64,000 bases of DNA, from positions 1 to 64,000 of the forward strand of contig JAPKBM010000005.1 in assembly GCA_026421205.1 (NCBI GenBank), in the 5' to 3' direction. Positions 1-9,450 of the stretch are shown piece after piece. A program made the position numbers and the translations under genes. Within the stretch, counting starts at the first letter, position 1; each line of letters starts with the position of its first letter. Source of the DNA: Planctomycetota bacterium. GTDB lineage: Bacteria > Planctomycetota > UBA1135. The notes below the pieces were generated by a model. It ran no database searches. It was not told where the DNA came from and saw only the letters and a list, made by a program, of their open reading frames with translations.

Positions 1-869
1 GTTCATGCCTTTCTAGCTGGATTAAACAGGGCCGCGTCACCATGCAAGGCAGCCCTGTCCTGTTCCCCTCGCAGCCCGTTGAGCAAGGCGCACGTATTCA
101 GCTGACCGTGCCCATTCCCGTTGTCGTCGAGGCCAAGTCGTCCTTTGCACCGACCATTCTCCACCAAGACGATCATTTCTTGGTTTTAGCAAAACCAACG
201 GGGCTACTTATGCATGGAAACCGCCTTGGTGACACCCGTCCTAGCGTAGCTTCTTGGCTTGAGCAGAACTTCAGCGGAGATCTCCCCAGCAAGCAAGGCG
301 CTGAGCGGCCAGGGATTGTTCATCGCCTGGACAAGGAGACGTCAGGGGTTTGCGTGGTGGCCCTGACCGAGCCCGCTTGCCAAGATTTGATGGCACAATT
401 TGCCAATCGAACTATCGTCAAAGAGTATTCTGCCCTTGTTGTCGGTGTGCCGCGGTTTGAATCAGATTGGATTGAATCCCGACTTCATCCGGAGCCTCGT
501 CGCCCGGATCGTGTTCGGGTAACGCAGAAGTCAGATTCTAAAACACGAGACGCGGCAACTTATTGGGAAATCCTGGAGCGCTTCCCCGAAGCAGCCTGGT
601 TGAAAATCATTCCCCGGACCGGCCGGAAGCACCAAATCCGTGTTCACCTTGCTTCTGAAGGCCTCCCTATCATGGGAGACCCGATTTATCGGGGCCGCCG
701 AGGAAATGAGGTCGTATTCTCAGGGGGCGTTCCACCACGGCGGACCTTGCTTCACGCAAGTTCTCTTCAATTCAAAAACCCTTCGACCGAAAAAAAGGAA
801 ACTTTTGTCGCTCCTTTGCCCGAGGATTTTCAAAACGTGCTCAACCTTCTCCGTCAACCTTCTTCATGA
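1..869 (+). CDS. RluA-family pseudouridine synthase (5' partial)
   Basis: This enzyme isomerises uridine to pseudouridine in rRNA or tRNA. The reading frame is open to the window edge. The residues before the first internal Met (position 42) read LSSWIKQGRVTMQG, the end of an S4 RNA-binding domain, so the true start lies upstream. The catalytic domain shows HRLDKETSG (catalytic Asp, about 102-110 nt codons from position 318), the GRKHQIRVHL motif typical of RluA/RluD enzymes, and a final motif around TLLHASSL. The stop overlaps the next ATG (ATGA). Family assignment is firm. Which of RluA, RluC or RluD it matches, and its target site, cannot be told from sequence. Confidence 0.93.
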   Translation, partial: SCLSSWIKQGRVTMQGSPVLFPSQPVEQGARIQLTVPIPVVVEAKSSFAPTILHQDDHFLVLAKPTGLLMHGNRLGDTRPSVASWLEQNFSGDLPSKQGAERPGIVHRLDKETSGVCVVALTEPACQDLMAQFANRTIVKEYSALVVGVPRFESDWIESRLHPEPRRPDRVRVTQKSDSKTRDAATYWEILERFPEAAWLKIIPRTGRKHQIRVHLASEGLPIMGDPIYRGRRGNEVVFSGGVPPRRTLLHASSLQFKNPSTEKKETFVAPLPEDFQNVLNLLRQPSS

Positions 870-2389
870 TTCGCTTTACTGTTCTCATCTTCTTCTTGAC
901 CCCCGTTTCGCTTTGGGCACAGTTAGGCGGAGAAGTTACTGGAGATAGTGCACGCATGGCGGCCATGGCGGGAGCCGGTTTAGCGGGAGGTGCCGAAGTG
1001 ATGGAGGCAGCCCGAAATCCTGCGATGTTGGGCTTTCTTTTTTCCGGCGATTCTTCCTGGCGCATGGAAATGAATTTGCGTGGAGTTTCCACCCCGATGA
1101 CCGGGGTCACCGCAATGGGAGATGCTTTCTCCACAACCGGTCATTCTGCCGTTGGCCCTTTCTTGGCCTTTGGAACTTCCTCACATGATTTGAGTTGGGG
1201 CTTTTTCCTCCGACCGACTTCCGGTGGCAAAGCGTCTATGCTTAGAACCACGGATCTCAACTTGGCCGCAACCGAGACCGAGCCAGACAGTGGGATTTGG
1301 ATTCCGAATCAACATGACGTATTGACCCAAAATGAAATGGTGCAGGTGGCCGGAGAAGCTTCCATGGCCTGGCGCATGACTCCTAATTTATCCTTTGGCT
1401 TCGGCCTTTCCGTGCGAAGCACTCTCTTGGATATGTCTTCAGCAACGGACGTTCCTTTTGCCGACCTACAAGGAGAGGTCCCTGGAATGGGCGGCCTAAG
1501 TTTCGGCGAGTTTTTCACGGATGTTTTAATCCCCGGTTCCGGCCGAGAAGGGATTGATTCCTTTCAAGTGGATTACACGGCAGAAGGGATTGAGGCAGAC
1601 CCTCTTCTTTTTGCACAACTCGGCTTGGCTTGGCAGCCAGACGCACACTCTCGGGTAGGGCTTTGGTTTCGCCCGCCATCGACATCGACGGACTTGGACG
1701 GACGCATTCACGTGGACATGTCCGCGGACATCGGCGATATTTTGGAAGCGGTTGCTGGCATCGACGAAACATCCTCGGATTTTGATATTCATATTCGTGA
1801 TGTCACCTTTCCCATGCAAGCCGGCTTTGCCTATGCCTGGGGTTTAAGGCAGAAAGATCGATTTCATGCGCAGACCACATGGACACAATGGTCCACGAGT
1901 TTTGATGGCTGGAAAGCTATTTTGGACAATCCATCGAGTGAAGATATGGGGACCATGCTCGGGGAAGAGGCAACGACTTCTGTCGACTTAGATATGAAAT
2001 GGGCCGACACGATTACCGTTTCGATTGGATGGGAACACGATTTCCAGTGGTTCCCCGCTTCTTGGCGAACGGGAAAAGAATGGCGCCTCGGTCTGGCTCC
2101 AGGTTCCCTACCTCATGCCGATGCCACCTTTCGGGCTGGTTTGGGCTGGGGGAATAACCCCATGCGGGGCACCGCTATGGCGGGTTTAATGCCGTTCAAC
2201 CAATGGCATGTCGGGACGGGTGTGAGTATTCTTTCAGACCAAGGACAAGGAGAATGGTTTTTGTCTTCGGTGGTTGCTTTACCAGCAATGTGGAAAGCCG
2301 GAGAAAACAAAGTTCTCTCCGACTTTTCTGGGGACGAATATTCTCAGGCGAATTATTCGGTCATCCTTGGTTATCGTTTCGACGGCTAG
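866..2389 (+). CDS. FadL/OmpP1-like outer membrane beta-barrel protein
   Basis: A 507-residue secreted protein with a hydrophobic signal peptide (about residues 1-18, ending SLWAQ). The start of the mature protein (GDSARMAAMAGAGLA, then AARNPAMLGF) resembles the N-terminal 'hatch' of FadL/OmpP1/TodX channels, which carry hydrophobic molecules across the outer membrane. The rest alternates short amphipathic strands (for example LSFGFGLSVRS, HSRVGLWFRPP) and ends in the aromatic strand VILGYRF. The ATG overlaps the stop of the pseudouridine synthase, so the two are probably co-transcribed. The substrate is unknown. The fold call is moderately sure; the transport role is inferred from the family. 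Confidence 0.7.
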   Translation: MIRFTVLIFFLTPVSLWAQLGGEVTGDSARMAAMAGAGLAGGAEVMEAARNPAMLGFLFSGDSSWRMEMNLRGVSTPMTGVTAMGDAFSTTGHSAVGPFLAFGTSSHDLSWGFFLRPTSGGKASMLRTTDLNLAATETEPDSGIWIPNQHDVLTQNEMVQVAGEASMAWRMTPNLSFGFGLSVRSTLLDMSSATDVPFADLQGEVPGMGGLSFGEFFTDVLIPGSGREGIDSFQVDYTAEGIEADPLLFAQLGLAWQPDAHSRVGLWFRPPSTSTDLDGRIHVDMSADIGDILEAVAGIDETSSDFDIHIRDVTFPMQAGFAYAWGLRQKDRFHAQTTWTQWSTSFDGWKAILDNPSSEDMGTMLGEEATTSVDLDMKWADTITVSIGWEHDFQWFPASWRTGKEWRLGLAPGSLPHADATFRAGLGWGNNPMRGTAMAGLMPFNQWHVGTGVSILSDQGQGEWFLSSVVALPAMWKAGENKVLSDFSGDEYSQANYSVILGYRFDG

Positions 2390-4000
2390 TTAGAAACTAA
2401 ATGATTCCGAAGCGGCTGTGGCGACGCCAGTGCCTGTTTCACCACCCAGTACCACAATGTTGAGTTTAGAGGTCAACACAACCGTTCCGCCTGCATGTTC
2501 TGCTGAAAGTGGTGTGGAGCCACTGAGTGTGTTCGCCGCAGGATCATAAATCCAACAGTTTGCGATGGGGATGGGGTCATCCAAAGTGCCTTCGGCGCCA
2601 CCAATCACGAGAGCTCTGCCGTCGGGCAACATGACGCAACCTGAAAAGGCGCAACCGATGGAAAGGTTAGGGGCTGCAGTTGTTGAGCCGTTAGCGGGGT
2701 CATAGACTTCACATTTACGAATAGGGCCAATGTTAAAGATGTCTCCGCCAGCACCGCCCGGAATGAATACGCGGCCGTCCGCGAGTTCTGTCAAGGGGAA
2801 CAGCGCTCTTTTGGAAACCATCTTGACAGTAGATCCAAACGTATTGCTTGCTGGATCATAGAGGGTGATTTTTTCGGCAAAGTCTGGAATCGGAATGCCA
2901 AAGATGAACGTATGGGTAATGCCGCCAGCAATCATGATTCTTCCGTCGGAAAGCGTGAGGGACGAGGCTCCGGCTTTTGGCTCAGGGAGGTTGGGCCCCA
3001 ACACCCAAGAATTCGTGGCGGGGTCATAGATTTCGGTGGTTCTTGTGGCCGTTCCCATGATATCTGTGACGCTTGCCAAGTTGTGCGAAGAATCGCCCTT
3101 GGTGCCACCTGCCACTAAAACACGGCCATCGGGTAAAAGGTTGGCTGTGGCGCCCGCACGATATTCGGACATTGCAGGGGTTGTCGTCCACGAATCTGTG
3201 GCAGGGTCATAGATTTCCGCGGAGTTTAAGATTGATGTGTAGTAGGCACCGGTTGTCCCTTGAAACGGGCCTGTGATTCCACCCACAACCATGACGCGTC
3301 CATCCAAGAGAGTGACGGCACCGTGGAATGCACGGCTGGTTTGCATGACGCCCCCTAAGAGGGTGTAACTTTCTTGAAGACAGTCAAAGGACCAAGCGCG
3401 GTCTGACGTGGAGTAAGGATTTGTGTCATCTGTTAAGAGGACAGGGCCACCACCGGAGATAAAGAGTGTTTTGGGATCGCCGTCGGCGGTGCGCTCTAAA
3501 ACGCAAGACCCAGAAAGTGCTGAAGCGACTGGCGCGTCTTGAAGGGGTTGCCAGCGGTTGGCACTATTGGGAGTCATGACCAGGAGATTGGAGAACCTCT
3601 GGAACATGTCCGCACCGCTTGTCGACGTTCTGTTGAAGGCTTGGAGGTAGAGGGATACATCCAACAGGCCTGGCTTGGGGGGGAGCGTCATGGCAAAATC
3701 CCATCGGCCTGCGCCGTCGGCATTGCCCAAGAAAAAAGTGCCTCCGTTTGCAAGGCCAGTATCCACGGCCAATATGTCGTTCGTGTCTCCGGAGAGCGTG
3801 GTGAGGTAGTTGCTGCCACTATTGGAAAAGGCCGGGATGAGATAGGTGGACTGGCCGGGCAGAAGTCCGGAGATGGAGATCGAAATAGGACTACCTAGGA
3901 CGTCGCCTCGGATGACGAGCTCTGATTCCGCATTGCTTTGGGCGAAAAGAGGTGGGGCAAGGAGGAAGATGGCAAGGCAGTAAGGCAGCGGATGTCTCAT
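2390..4000 (-). CDS. Secreted kelch-repeat (beta-propeller) protein
   Basis: A 536-residue protein with a signal peptide (residues 1-20, LAIFLLAPPLFAQ). An N-terminal beta-rich region of about 150 residues is followed by about six kelch blades. Each blade combines a double glycine after a hydrophobic strand (VVGG, VAGG, IAGG, IPGG, VIGG, VLGG) with a YDPAxxxW-type strand (YDPATDSW, YDPATNSW, YDPASNTF, YDPANGST, YDPAANTL). Together these would close a six-bladed propeller in the periplasm or outside the cell. Kelch propellers usually bind proteins or glycans; no catalytic site is visible. Its stop codon directly abuts the stop of the convergent barrel gene with no base between. Confidence 0.8.
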   Translation of the reverse strand: MRHPLPYCLAIFLLAPPLFAQSNAESELVIRGDVLGSPISISISGLLPGQSTYLIPAFSNSGSNYLTTLSGDTNDILAVDTGLANGGTFFLGNADGAGRWDFAMTLPPKPGLLDVSLYLQAFNRTSTSGADMFQRFSNLLVMTPNSANRWQPLQDAPVASALSGSCVLERTADGDPKTLFISGGGPVLLTDDTNPYSTSDRAWSFDCLQESYTLLGGVMQTSRAFHGAVTLLDGRVMVVGGITGPFQGTTGAYYTSILNSAEIYDPATDSWTTTPAMSEYRAGATANLLPDGRVLVAGGTKGDSSHNLASVTDIMGTATRTTEIYDPATNSWVLGPNLPEPKAGASSLTLSDGRIMIAGGITHTFIFGIPIPDFAEKITLYDPASNTFGSTVKMVSKRALFPLTELADGRVFIPGGAGGDIFNIGPIRKCEVYDPANGSTTAAPNLSIGCAFSGCVMLPDGRALVIGGAEGTLDDPIPIANCWIYDPAANTLSGSTPLSAEHAGGTVVLTSKLNIVVLGGETGTGVATAASESFSF

Positions 4001-4094
4001 GAGGGTGGCAAAGGGTTTTTGGGGAATCCCAAGGGATACCCAAGCCTAGCATCAATCTGTCAGGACTGAGGAGGTTTCTCAGAGCAGGACAGCC

Positions 4095-4100
4095 TACAAT
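4095..4100 (+). promoter_or_regulatory. Putative -10 element of mutA
   Basis: TACAAT lies 10 nt before the mutA ATG. No clear -35 hexamer or Shine-Dalgarno is visible, so a very short or absent leader is inferred. The 110-nt divergent gap (4001-4110) holds nothing else I can support. Confidence 0.4.
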
Positions 4101-4110
4101 TCCACCCAGA

Positions 4111-5754
4111 ATGAGCAAAGAACGCTCCCATCGTTGGCAGGCCGAAGCTTGGAAGCCATTTGTCGAGAAGCGCCCGGAAAGAAAGGGTGCTTTTGAGACC
4201 GCTTCTGGGCTTTCCTTAGAGCCTGCTTATTTCTCTGGAGACCCTTCCATTTCAGCAGAGGGCCCAGGCGAATACCCTTTTTTGAGGGGGGTGCATCCCA
4301 CCATGTATCGAGGCCGGCATTGGACGATGCGCCAATACGCGGGCTTTTCGTCTGCCCGCCAAACGAACGAGCGTTTTCGTTACTTATTGAAACAGGGGCA
4401 AACGGGGCTGTCCGTCGCTTTTGATTTGCCGACGCAAATGGGTTATGAGTCAGATCATGCTTTGGCTGCACCGGAGGCTGGCATGGTGGGAGTGGCCATC
4501 AATTCCCTGCGAGATCTTGAGCAGATGTTTGAGGGAATTCCCTTGGAGAAGGTTTCCACATCCATGACCATCAATGCGACCGGCCTCATTTTGTTTGCCA
4601 TGTACGTGGCTTTGGCAAAACGCCAGCAGGTGCCGTCGGAAAAAATCAGGGGGACCATTCAAAATGACATTCTCAAGGAGTTCATTGCACGTGGGAATTA
4701 TCGATTTGACGTCGGCGCCTCGATGCGTTTAACAACCGACTTGTTCCATTTCCAGCAAGAGGTCGCGCCGAACTTTAATCCGATTTCCGTTTCGGGCTAT
4801 CACATGCGTGAGGCTGGTTGCACGGCTGTTCAGGAAGTGGCCTTCACGTTGGCCGACGGCATCGCTTACTTGGAAGCGGCTCAAGCGGCGGGTTTGGATC
4901 CGACTGTGACCGCCCGAAGAATTTCTTTTTTCTTCAACGGGCACAATGACCTTTTTGAAGAAGTGGCAAAATTTCGTGCTGCACGGCGAATGTGGGCTCG
5001 GATTGTAAAAGTACGCTTCGGAATTGAGGACGAGAAAGCGCAGCAGCTCCGCTTTCACACACAAACGGGGGGGAGCACGTTGACCTCGCGACAGCCGGAG
5101 GTGAATGCAGTTCGTGTGACGATTCAAGCCTTGGCGGCCGTTCTTGGAGGGACGCAATCGCTCCACACCAATGCGCGTGATGAGGCGCTTGGTCTTCCTT
5201 CAGAAGCATCAGCCTTGTTGGCTTTACGAACGCAACAGGTCTTAGCCTATGAGTCTGGCGTTGCAGATGTTGCCGACCCCTTGGGTGGTTCTCCTTTTAT
5301 CGAGACGTTGACCGACGACTTGGAAGCAGCGGCTCTTTCGGAAATGAAGCGAATTGAAATGGACTATGGTGGCATGGTAGGTGCGGTTGCTGCGGGTTAT
5401 GTGCAACGTGAAATCCATCGGGTGGCCGTTCAGCATCAGAAGTCGGTAGAGTCGGGCGAAGTGGCGGTAATCGGTGTGAATCAATTTGTTCTGGAGGAGG
5501 AAGAGGCACCAGAGGTCTTTCGTCCCGAAGCCCGGGCTCGGCAGGAAATCCATCATTCTTTGCAGGAAATCCGCGAGGAGCGAGATGATGCGCAGGTGAA
5601 TACAGTGCTTGAGGCATTGAAAAATCTTGCTGCAACCGACACTCCTTTGGGGCCGGCTATTTTGGAAGCGGTCGAGGCTTACGCGACCGTCGGCGAAATC
5701 TGTGAAACTTTAGGCGAGGTCTTTCCTCCTTACCAACCTCCTTCTTCTTTTTAG
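4111..5754 (+). CDS. Methylmalonyl-CoA mutase, catalytic (large) subunit without B12 domain
   Basis: Catalyses the radical rearrangement of (R)-methylmalonyl-CoA to succinyl-CoA, the last step of propionyl-CoA breakdown. The 547 residues cover only the substrate-binding TIM barrel; the C-terminal cobalamin domain of single-chain enzymes is absent. Residues that separate this enzyme from isobutyryl-CoA mutase are conserved: Tyr76 (RQYAGF, equivalent to Tyr89 of the Propionibacterium enzyme), Gln184, Arg194 (equivalent to Arg207, which binds the substrate carboxylate) and His231 (GYHMREAG, equivalent to His244). It begins a plus-strand run with glnS, mce and the carboxylase genes. The B12-binding partner is not in the window and must be encoded elsewhere. 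Confidence 0.92.
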   Translation: MSKERSHRWQAEAWKPFVEKRPERKGAFETASGLSLEPAYFSGDPSISAEGPGEYPFLRGVHPTMYRGRHWTMRQYAGFSSARQTNERFRYLLKQGQTGLSVAFDLPTQMGYESDHALAAPEAGMVGVAINSLRDLEQMFEGIPLEKVSTSMTINATGLILFAMYVALAKRQQVPSEKIRGTIQNDILKEFIARGNYRFDVGASMRLTTDLFHFQQEVAPNFNPISVSGYHMREAGCTAVQEVAFTLADGIAYLEAAQAAGLDPTVTARRISFFFNGHNDLFEEVAKFRAARRMWARIVKVRFGIEDEKAQQLRFHTQTGGSTLTSRQPEVNAVRVTIQALAAVLGGTQSLHTNARDEALGLPSEASALLALRTQQVLAYESGVADVADPLGGSPFIETLTDDLEAAALSEMKRIEMDYGGMVGAVAAGYVQREIHRVAVQHQKSVESGEVAVIGVNQFVLEEEEAPEVFRPEARARQEIHHSLQEIREERDDAQVNTVLEALKNLAATDTPLGPAILEAVEAYATVGEICETLGEVFPPYQPPSSF

Positions 5755-5759
5755 GTGCC

Positions 5760-7433
5760 ATGAATTCAGACGAAAAACCATCGGACTTTATCCGGGATCG
5801 GATTGCAGAAGACCTTGCCAGTGGAAAACACGCTTTTCCCGTTACACGCTTCCCTCCGGAGCCCAATGGGTATTTGCACATTGGACATGCCAAGGCCATT
5901 TGCTTGAACTTCGGCGTTGCCGAGGAAAATGAAGGGGGCCAGTGCCATCTTCGTTTTGATGACACAAATCCAGAAAAGGAGGAGCAGAAATTTGCCGACG
6001 CCATCATGGAGGATGTTCGTTGGCTTGGTTTTGATTGGGGAGAGCACCTCTGCCACGCGAGTGATTATTTTGATCAACTCTACGCATGGGCAGAGTGTTT
6101 GATTCAAGATGGAAAGGCTTATGTGGACGAGCAAACGCCCGACCAAATCCGAGAAGGTCGCGGGCCGTTGACGGCGTCGGGGGCGAATAGCCCATTTCGA
6201 GGTCGACCCTCCGAAGAGAGTTTGGCATTGTTTCGAAAGATGAAAGCAGGTGATTTCGAAAATGGGGCCATGGTGTTGCGGGCAAAAATTGACATGGCGT
6301 CGCCAAACATGAATCTTCGAGACCCGGTGATTTACCGGATATTGCATGCAGAGCACCCTCGAACGGGGTCAAAATGGTGTATTTACCCCATGTATGACTT
6401 TACGCATGGGCAAAGCGATGCCTTGGAAGGTATTACGCATTCTCTTTGTTCGTTGGAGTTTGAAAACCATCGGCCTCTTTACAACTGGTTTGTTGAAAAT
6501 CTTCCCCTGCCTTCTCAGCCGGAACAAATTGAATTCAATCGTTTGAATTTGACGTATACGGTGATGTCCAAGAGAAAACTTCTTCGCCTCGTGGAGGAGA
6601 ACAAAGTTTCCGGTTGGGATGATCCTCGGATGCCAACTTTGTCTGGGATGCGTCGGCGAGGCTATCCACCGGAGGCTGTTCGTGAGTTTTGCAAACGGAT
6701 TGGACTGGCAAAGACAAGCAGCACGGTAGATTTTGCTTTGTTGGAGCATTGCGTACGGGACGTTCTGAATAAAAAATCGCCTCGTGCGATGGCAGTGTTG
6801 GACCCCTTAAAAGTCACCATCACAACGTTACCCGAAGATTGGGAAGAGTGGGTGGAGGCCGAAGTCATTCCTGGAAATTCGGATGCCGGCGTGCGGAAAA
6901 TTCCACTGACGCGGGAAATTTGGATTGATCGCGCCGACTTCATGGAAGACGCTCCCAGAAAGTTTTTTCGCCTAGCCCCTGGGCGTGAGGTGAAGTTGCG
7001 CTACGCCTACTGCATCACTTGCGAGGAGGTTCGGAAGGATGACGCCGGAAATGTTATAGAGTTGCTTTGTTCTCATGACCCGGAGACGCGGAACGGGCTT
7101 CCTCAGGACCGTAAAGTGAAAGGTTTCCTTCATTGGGTTTCTGATGCTCATGCGGAGGAGGCAACGGTGCGCGTGTTCGACCACCTGTTTACATCGGAAA
7201 ACCCTGAGGCCGATGGCGATTTCATGGCGGACTTGTCACAGGATTCGCAGTTAGACAAGGCCCACGTGAAATTAGAACCTGGGGTGTTGTCGGCAGAACC
7301 CGGAACCGTTTTTCAGTTTGAGCGTACCGGGTATTTTTGCCTCGATCCGCAAGCCGGGGACGGACCAGCCATCCACCGCACCGCGGGCTTGCGGGATACT
7401 TGGGCCAAAATTGTGGCAAAGCAAAAGAAATGA
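5760..7433 (+). CDS. glnS: Glutaminyl-tRNA synthetase
   Basis: Charges tRNA-Gln directly with glutamine, so this organism does not depend wholly on the GatCAB amidation route. The 557-residue length matches bacterial GlnRS. Class I motifs are clear: [14 protein letters not shown] (HIGH at residues 40-43) and VMSKRK as the KMSKS loop (about residue 269). The second half carries the two-barrel anticodon-binding region (for example [11 protein letters not shown] and [13 protein letters not shown]). It begins 5 nt after the mutase stop and sits between two methylmalonyl pathway genes, with which it has no obvious functional link. GlnRS rather than GluRS is indicated by the PPEPNGYLH start and the C-terminal architecture. 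Confidence 0.95.
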   Translation: MNSDEKPSDFIRDRIAEDLASGKHAFPVTRFPPEPNGYLHIGHAKAICLNFGVAEENEGGQCHLRFDDTNPEKEEQKFADAIMEDVRWLGFDWGEHLCHASDYFDQLYAWAECLIQDGKAYVDEQTPDQIREGRGPLTASGANSPFRGRPSEESLALFRKMKAGDFENGAMVLRAKIDMASPNMNLRDPVIYRILHAEHPRTGSKWCIYPMYDFTHGQSDALEGITHSLCSLEFENHRPLYNWFVENLPLPSQPEQIEFNRLNLTYTVMSKRKLLRLVEENKVSGWDDPRMPTLSGMRRRGYPPEAVREFCKRIGLAKTSSTVDFALLEHCVRDVLNKKSPRAMAVLDPLKVTITTLPEDWEEWVEAEVIPGNSDAGVRKIPLTREIWIDRADFMEDAPRKFFRLAPGREVKLRYAYCITCEEVRKDDAGNVIELLCSHDPETRNGLPQDRKVKGFLHWVSDAHAEEATVRVFDHLFTSENPEADGDFMADLSQDSQLDKAHVKLEPGVLSAEPGTVFQFERTGYFCLDPQAGDGPAIHRTAGLRDTWAKIVAKQKK

Positions 7434-7469
7434 CCGCCGACTTATACTTTGAGAGGAAAGCTAGAAATC

Positions 7470-7904
7470 ATGCCCAACATTCTCGGAATTGATCACATCG
7501 CCATCGTCGTCGAAGACCTGGACAAGGCCACCCAGAAATGGGCGGAGCAGTTTGGCTTGACGGTGGGAGCTCGAGAAACGGTGGAGGCCCAGGGGGTAGA
7601 AGTGCAGTTGCTTCATGCTGGGGAGACCCGCATTGAGTTGCTGTGTCCTTTGGGGCCGGACTCACCCGTGGCCAACTTCCTTTCCAAAAAAGGTCCTGGC
7701 TTACACCACCTTGCTTTGGCCGTTTCCGATGCCAATCAGGCAGCACGAGACGTCACGGCCGTCGGCGGGACCATGCTCCATGAAGGGGCACAGCCGGGCC
7801 TTCACGGCACACAAGTTGCTTTTGTTCATCCCAAGTCCGCCGATGGCGTCTTGCTGGAATGGGTTGAGGGTGGCGCCGGATTTCCAAGGAAAACATCATC
7901 ATGA
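7470..7904 (+). CDS. mce: Methylmalonyl-CoA epimerase
   Basis: Interconverts (S)- and (R)-methylmalonyl-CoA, linking propionyl-CoA carboxylase to the mutase encoded upstream. The 144-residue protein is a vicinal-oxygen-chelate (glyoxalase-type) fold with paired modules. Metal ligands appear as His in GIDHIAIVV, His in GLHHLALAV and Glu in LLEWVE. The start at 7470 fits the family N-terminus ([14 protein letters not shown]) and has a purine-rich GAGAGGAAAG about 10 nt upstream. An in-frame start at 7449 would run through that Shine-Dalgarno. TATACT at 7443-7448 could be a separate promoter. The stop overlaps pccB (ATGA). Confidence 0.93.
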   Translation: MPNILGIDHIAIVVEDLDKATQKWAEQFGLTVGARETVEAQGVEVQLLHAGETRIELLCPLGPDSPVANFLSKKGPGLHHLALAVSDANQAARDVTAVGGTMLHEGAQPGLHGTQVAFVHPKSADGVLLEWVEGGAGFPRKTSS

Positions 7905-9448
7905 CCGACTCCATTCAGAATGAATTAGATTGTCTCCGGATTGCTTCGAGGCATGGCGGTGGTGAAAAACGGATTGAAGCACAGCATGCCAAAGGAAAGT
8001 TGACCGCAAGAGAGCGGGTTGATTTACTTTTAGATCAGGGGTCCTTTGAAGAGATTGGGGCTTTCGTGACGCATCGATGTACTAACTTCAATATGGGAGA
8101 CCAAACGATTCCGGGTGACGGCGTTGTGACAGGAACTGGGACGATTGAAGGCCGTTCCGTGGCGGTTTTCAGTCAGGACTTCACGGTTTTTGGGGGCAGT
8201 CTTTCGGAAGAATATGCAAAGAAGATCGCACGCCTGATGGACATTGCAATGAAACTGGGGATTCCAGTGATTGGCCTGAATGATTCGGGTGGCGCGCGCA
8301 TTCAAGAAGGGGTGGTTTCCTTGGCAGGCTACAGTTCTCTCTTTTTGCGAAACACGAAAGCGTCGGGAGTCATTCCTCAAATATCTGCCATCATGGGACC
8401 TTGCGCGGGCGGTGCTGTTTATTCCCCCGCGTTGACCGACTTCGTCTTTATGGTGGATGGCACGTCTTATATGCACATCACGGGCCCCGATGTCGTGAAG
8501 GCCGTGACTCATGAAGAGGTGACGTCGGAAGAATTGGGTGGGGCGTCGGTCCATGCTTCGGTGAGTGGCACTTCGCACTTCACTTGTGCGGATGATGCGG
8601 AATGCTTGGCGAAAATCCGCCGACTTCTCTCCTTCTTGCCTTTGAATAATGCCGAGGACCCTCCGCGTCTTCTTTCGGATGACTCCGTCGACCGACGCGA
8701 GGAATCGCTGAACACTTTCATTCCTGAGTCAGCTAATCAACCGTATGACATGAAATCGGTAATTGAAAAGATAGTCGATGATGGAGACTTCTTTGAGGTT
8801 CAACCGGACTACGCGGGCAATATTTTGGTTGGCTTTGCACGCATGGCGGGGAGATCCATCGGCCTTGTTGCGAATCAACCTACAAACATGGCCGGGGTGT
8901 TGGATAGTAACGCCAGTGAAAAGGCCGCGCGCTTCATTCGATTTTGTGATGCCTTTCATATCCCTATCGTTACTTTTGAAGACGTCCCAGGTTTCTTGCC
9001 GGGTACGGATCAAGAACACGGAGGGATTATCCGACGAGGTGCCAAACTCTTGTATGCCTATTGTGAGGCCACGGTTCCAAAGCTTACGGTCATCACTCGA
9101 AAGGCCTACGGTGGGGCTTATTGTGTGATGAGCTCCCAAAGTACGGGGGGGGATTGGAATGTTGCGTGGCCTTCGGCTGAAATTGCGGTGATGGGTGCAG
9201 CAGGAGCCGCAAAGGTTATTTTCCGAAGAGAAATCTCTGCAGACGCCGACCCCGTTGCAAAGGAGAAAGAAAAGATTGAGGAATACGAGAAAAAATTTGC
9301 CAACCCTTTCGATGCGGCTCGCCGTGGTTTTATTGACGAGGTGATTGAGCCTGCAGATACGCGTCGGTTGATCATTCGTGCATTGGAACTTTATTCCACG
9401 AAGAGGGAATCTTCGCCAGCCAAGAAGCATGGATCTATTCCCTTATAG
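7901..9448 (+). CDS. pccB: Propionyl-CoA (acyl-CoA) carboxylase, carboxyltransferase subunit
   Basis: Transfers carboxylate from carboxybiotin to propionyl-CoA, giving methylmalonyl-CoA. The 515-residue length and the duplicated crotonase-like halves match PccB. Visible features include the N-terminal [15 protein letters not shown], the first-half acyl-CoA site ([14 protein letters not shown] and the oxyanion-hole glycines in [13 protein letters not shown]) and the second-half [12 protein letters not shown]. The ATG overlaps the mce stop, and the stop runs into the biotin carboxylase start, so these genes form one operon. The context (epimerase, mutase) favours propionyl-CoA over acetyl-CoA as substrate; sequence alone would not decide this. 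Confidence 0.93.
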   Translation: MTDSIQNELDCLRIASRHGGGEKRIEAQHAKGKLTARERVDLLLDQGSFEEIGAFVTHRCTNFNMGDQTIPGDGVVTGTGTIEGRSVAVFSQDFTVFGGSLSEEYAKKIARLMDIAMKLGIPVIGLNDSGGARIQEGVVSLAGYSSLFLRNTKASGVIPQISAIMGPCAGGAVYSPALTDFVFMVDGTSYMHITGPDVVKAVTHEEVTSEELGGASVHASVSGTSHFTCADDAECLAKIRRLLSFLPLNNAEDPPRLLSDDSVDRREESLNTFIPESANQPYDMKSVIEKIVDDGDFFEVQPDYAGNILVGFARMAGRSIGLVANQPTNMAGVLDSNASEKAARFIRFCDAFHIPIVTFEDVPGFLPGTDQEHGGIIRRGAKLLYAYCEATVPKLTVITRKAYGGAYCVMSSQSTGGDWNVAWPSAEIAVMGAAGAAKVIFRREISADADPVAKEKEKIEEYEKKFANPFDAARRGFIDEVIEPADTRRLIIRALELYSTKRESSPAKKHGSIPL

Positions 9449-9450
9449 TG

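Noticed and set aside
3539..3898. Plus-strand frame of 119 codons inside the kelch gene
   Set aside because: Antisense to clear kelch and signal-peptide coding sequence.
4018..4046. ATCCC/GGGAT inverted repeat upstream of the kelch gene as an operator or terminator
   Set aside because: Only 5 bp with a 2-nt spacer and no other support; likely chance.
4001..4110. Cobalamin riboswitch before the mutase gene
   Set aside because: No B12-box-like sequence or long leader is present, and the -10 box sits 10 nt before the ATG.
8729..9430. Minus-strand frame of 233 codons
   Set aside because: Antisense to pccB; no recognisable domain or ribosome-binding site.
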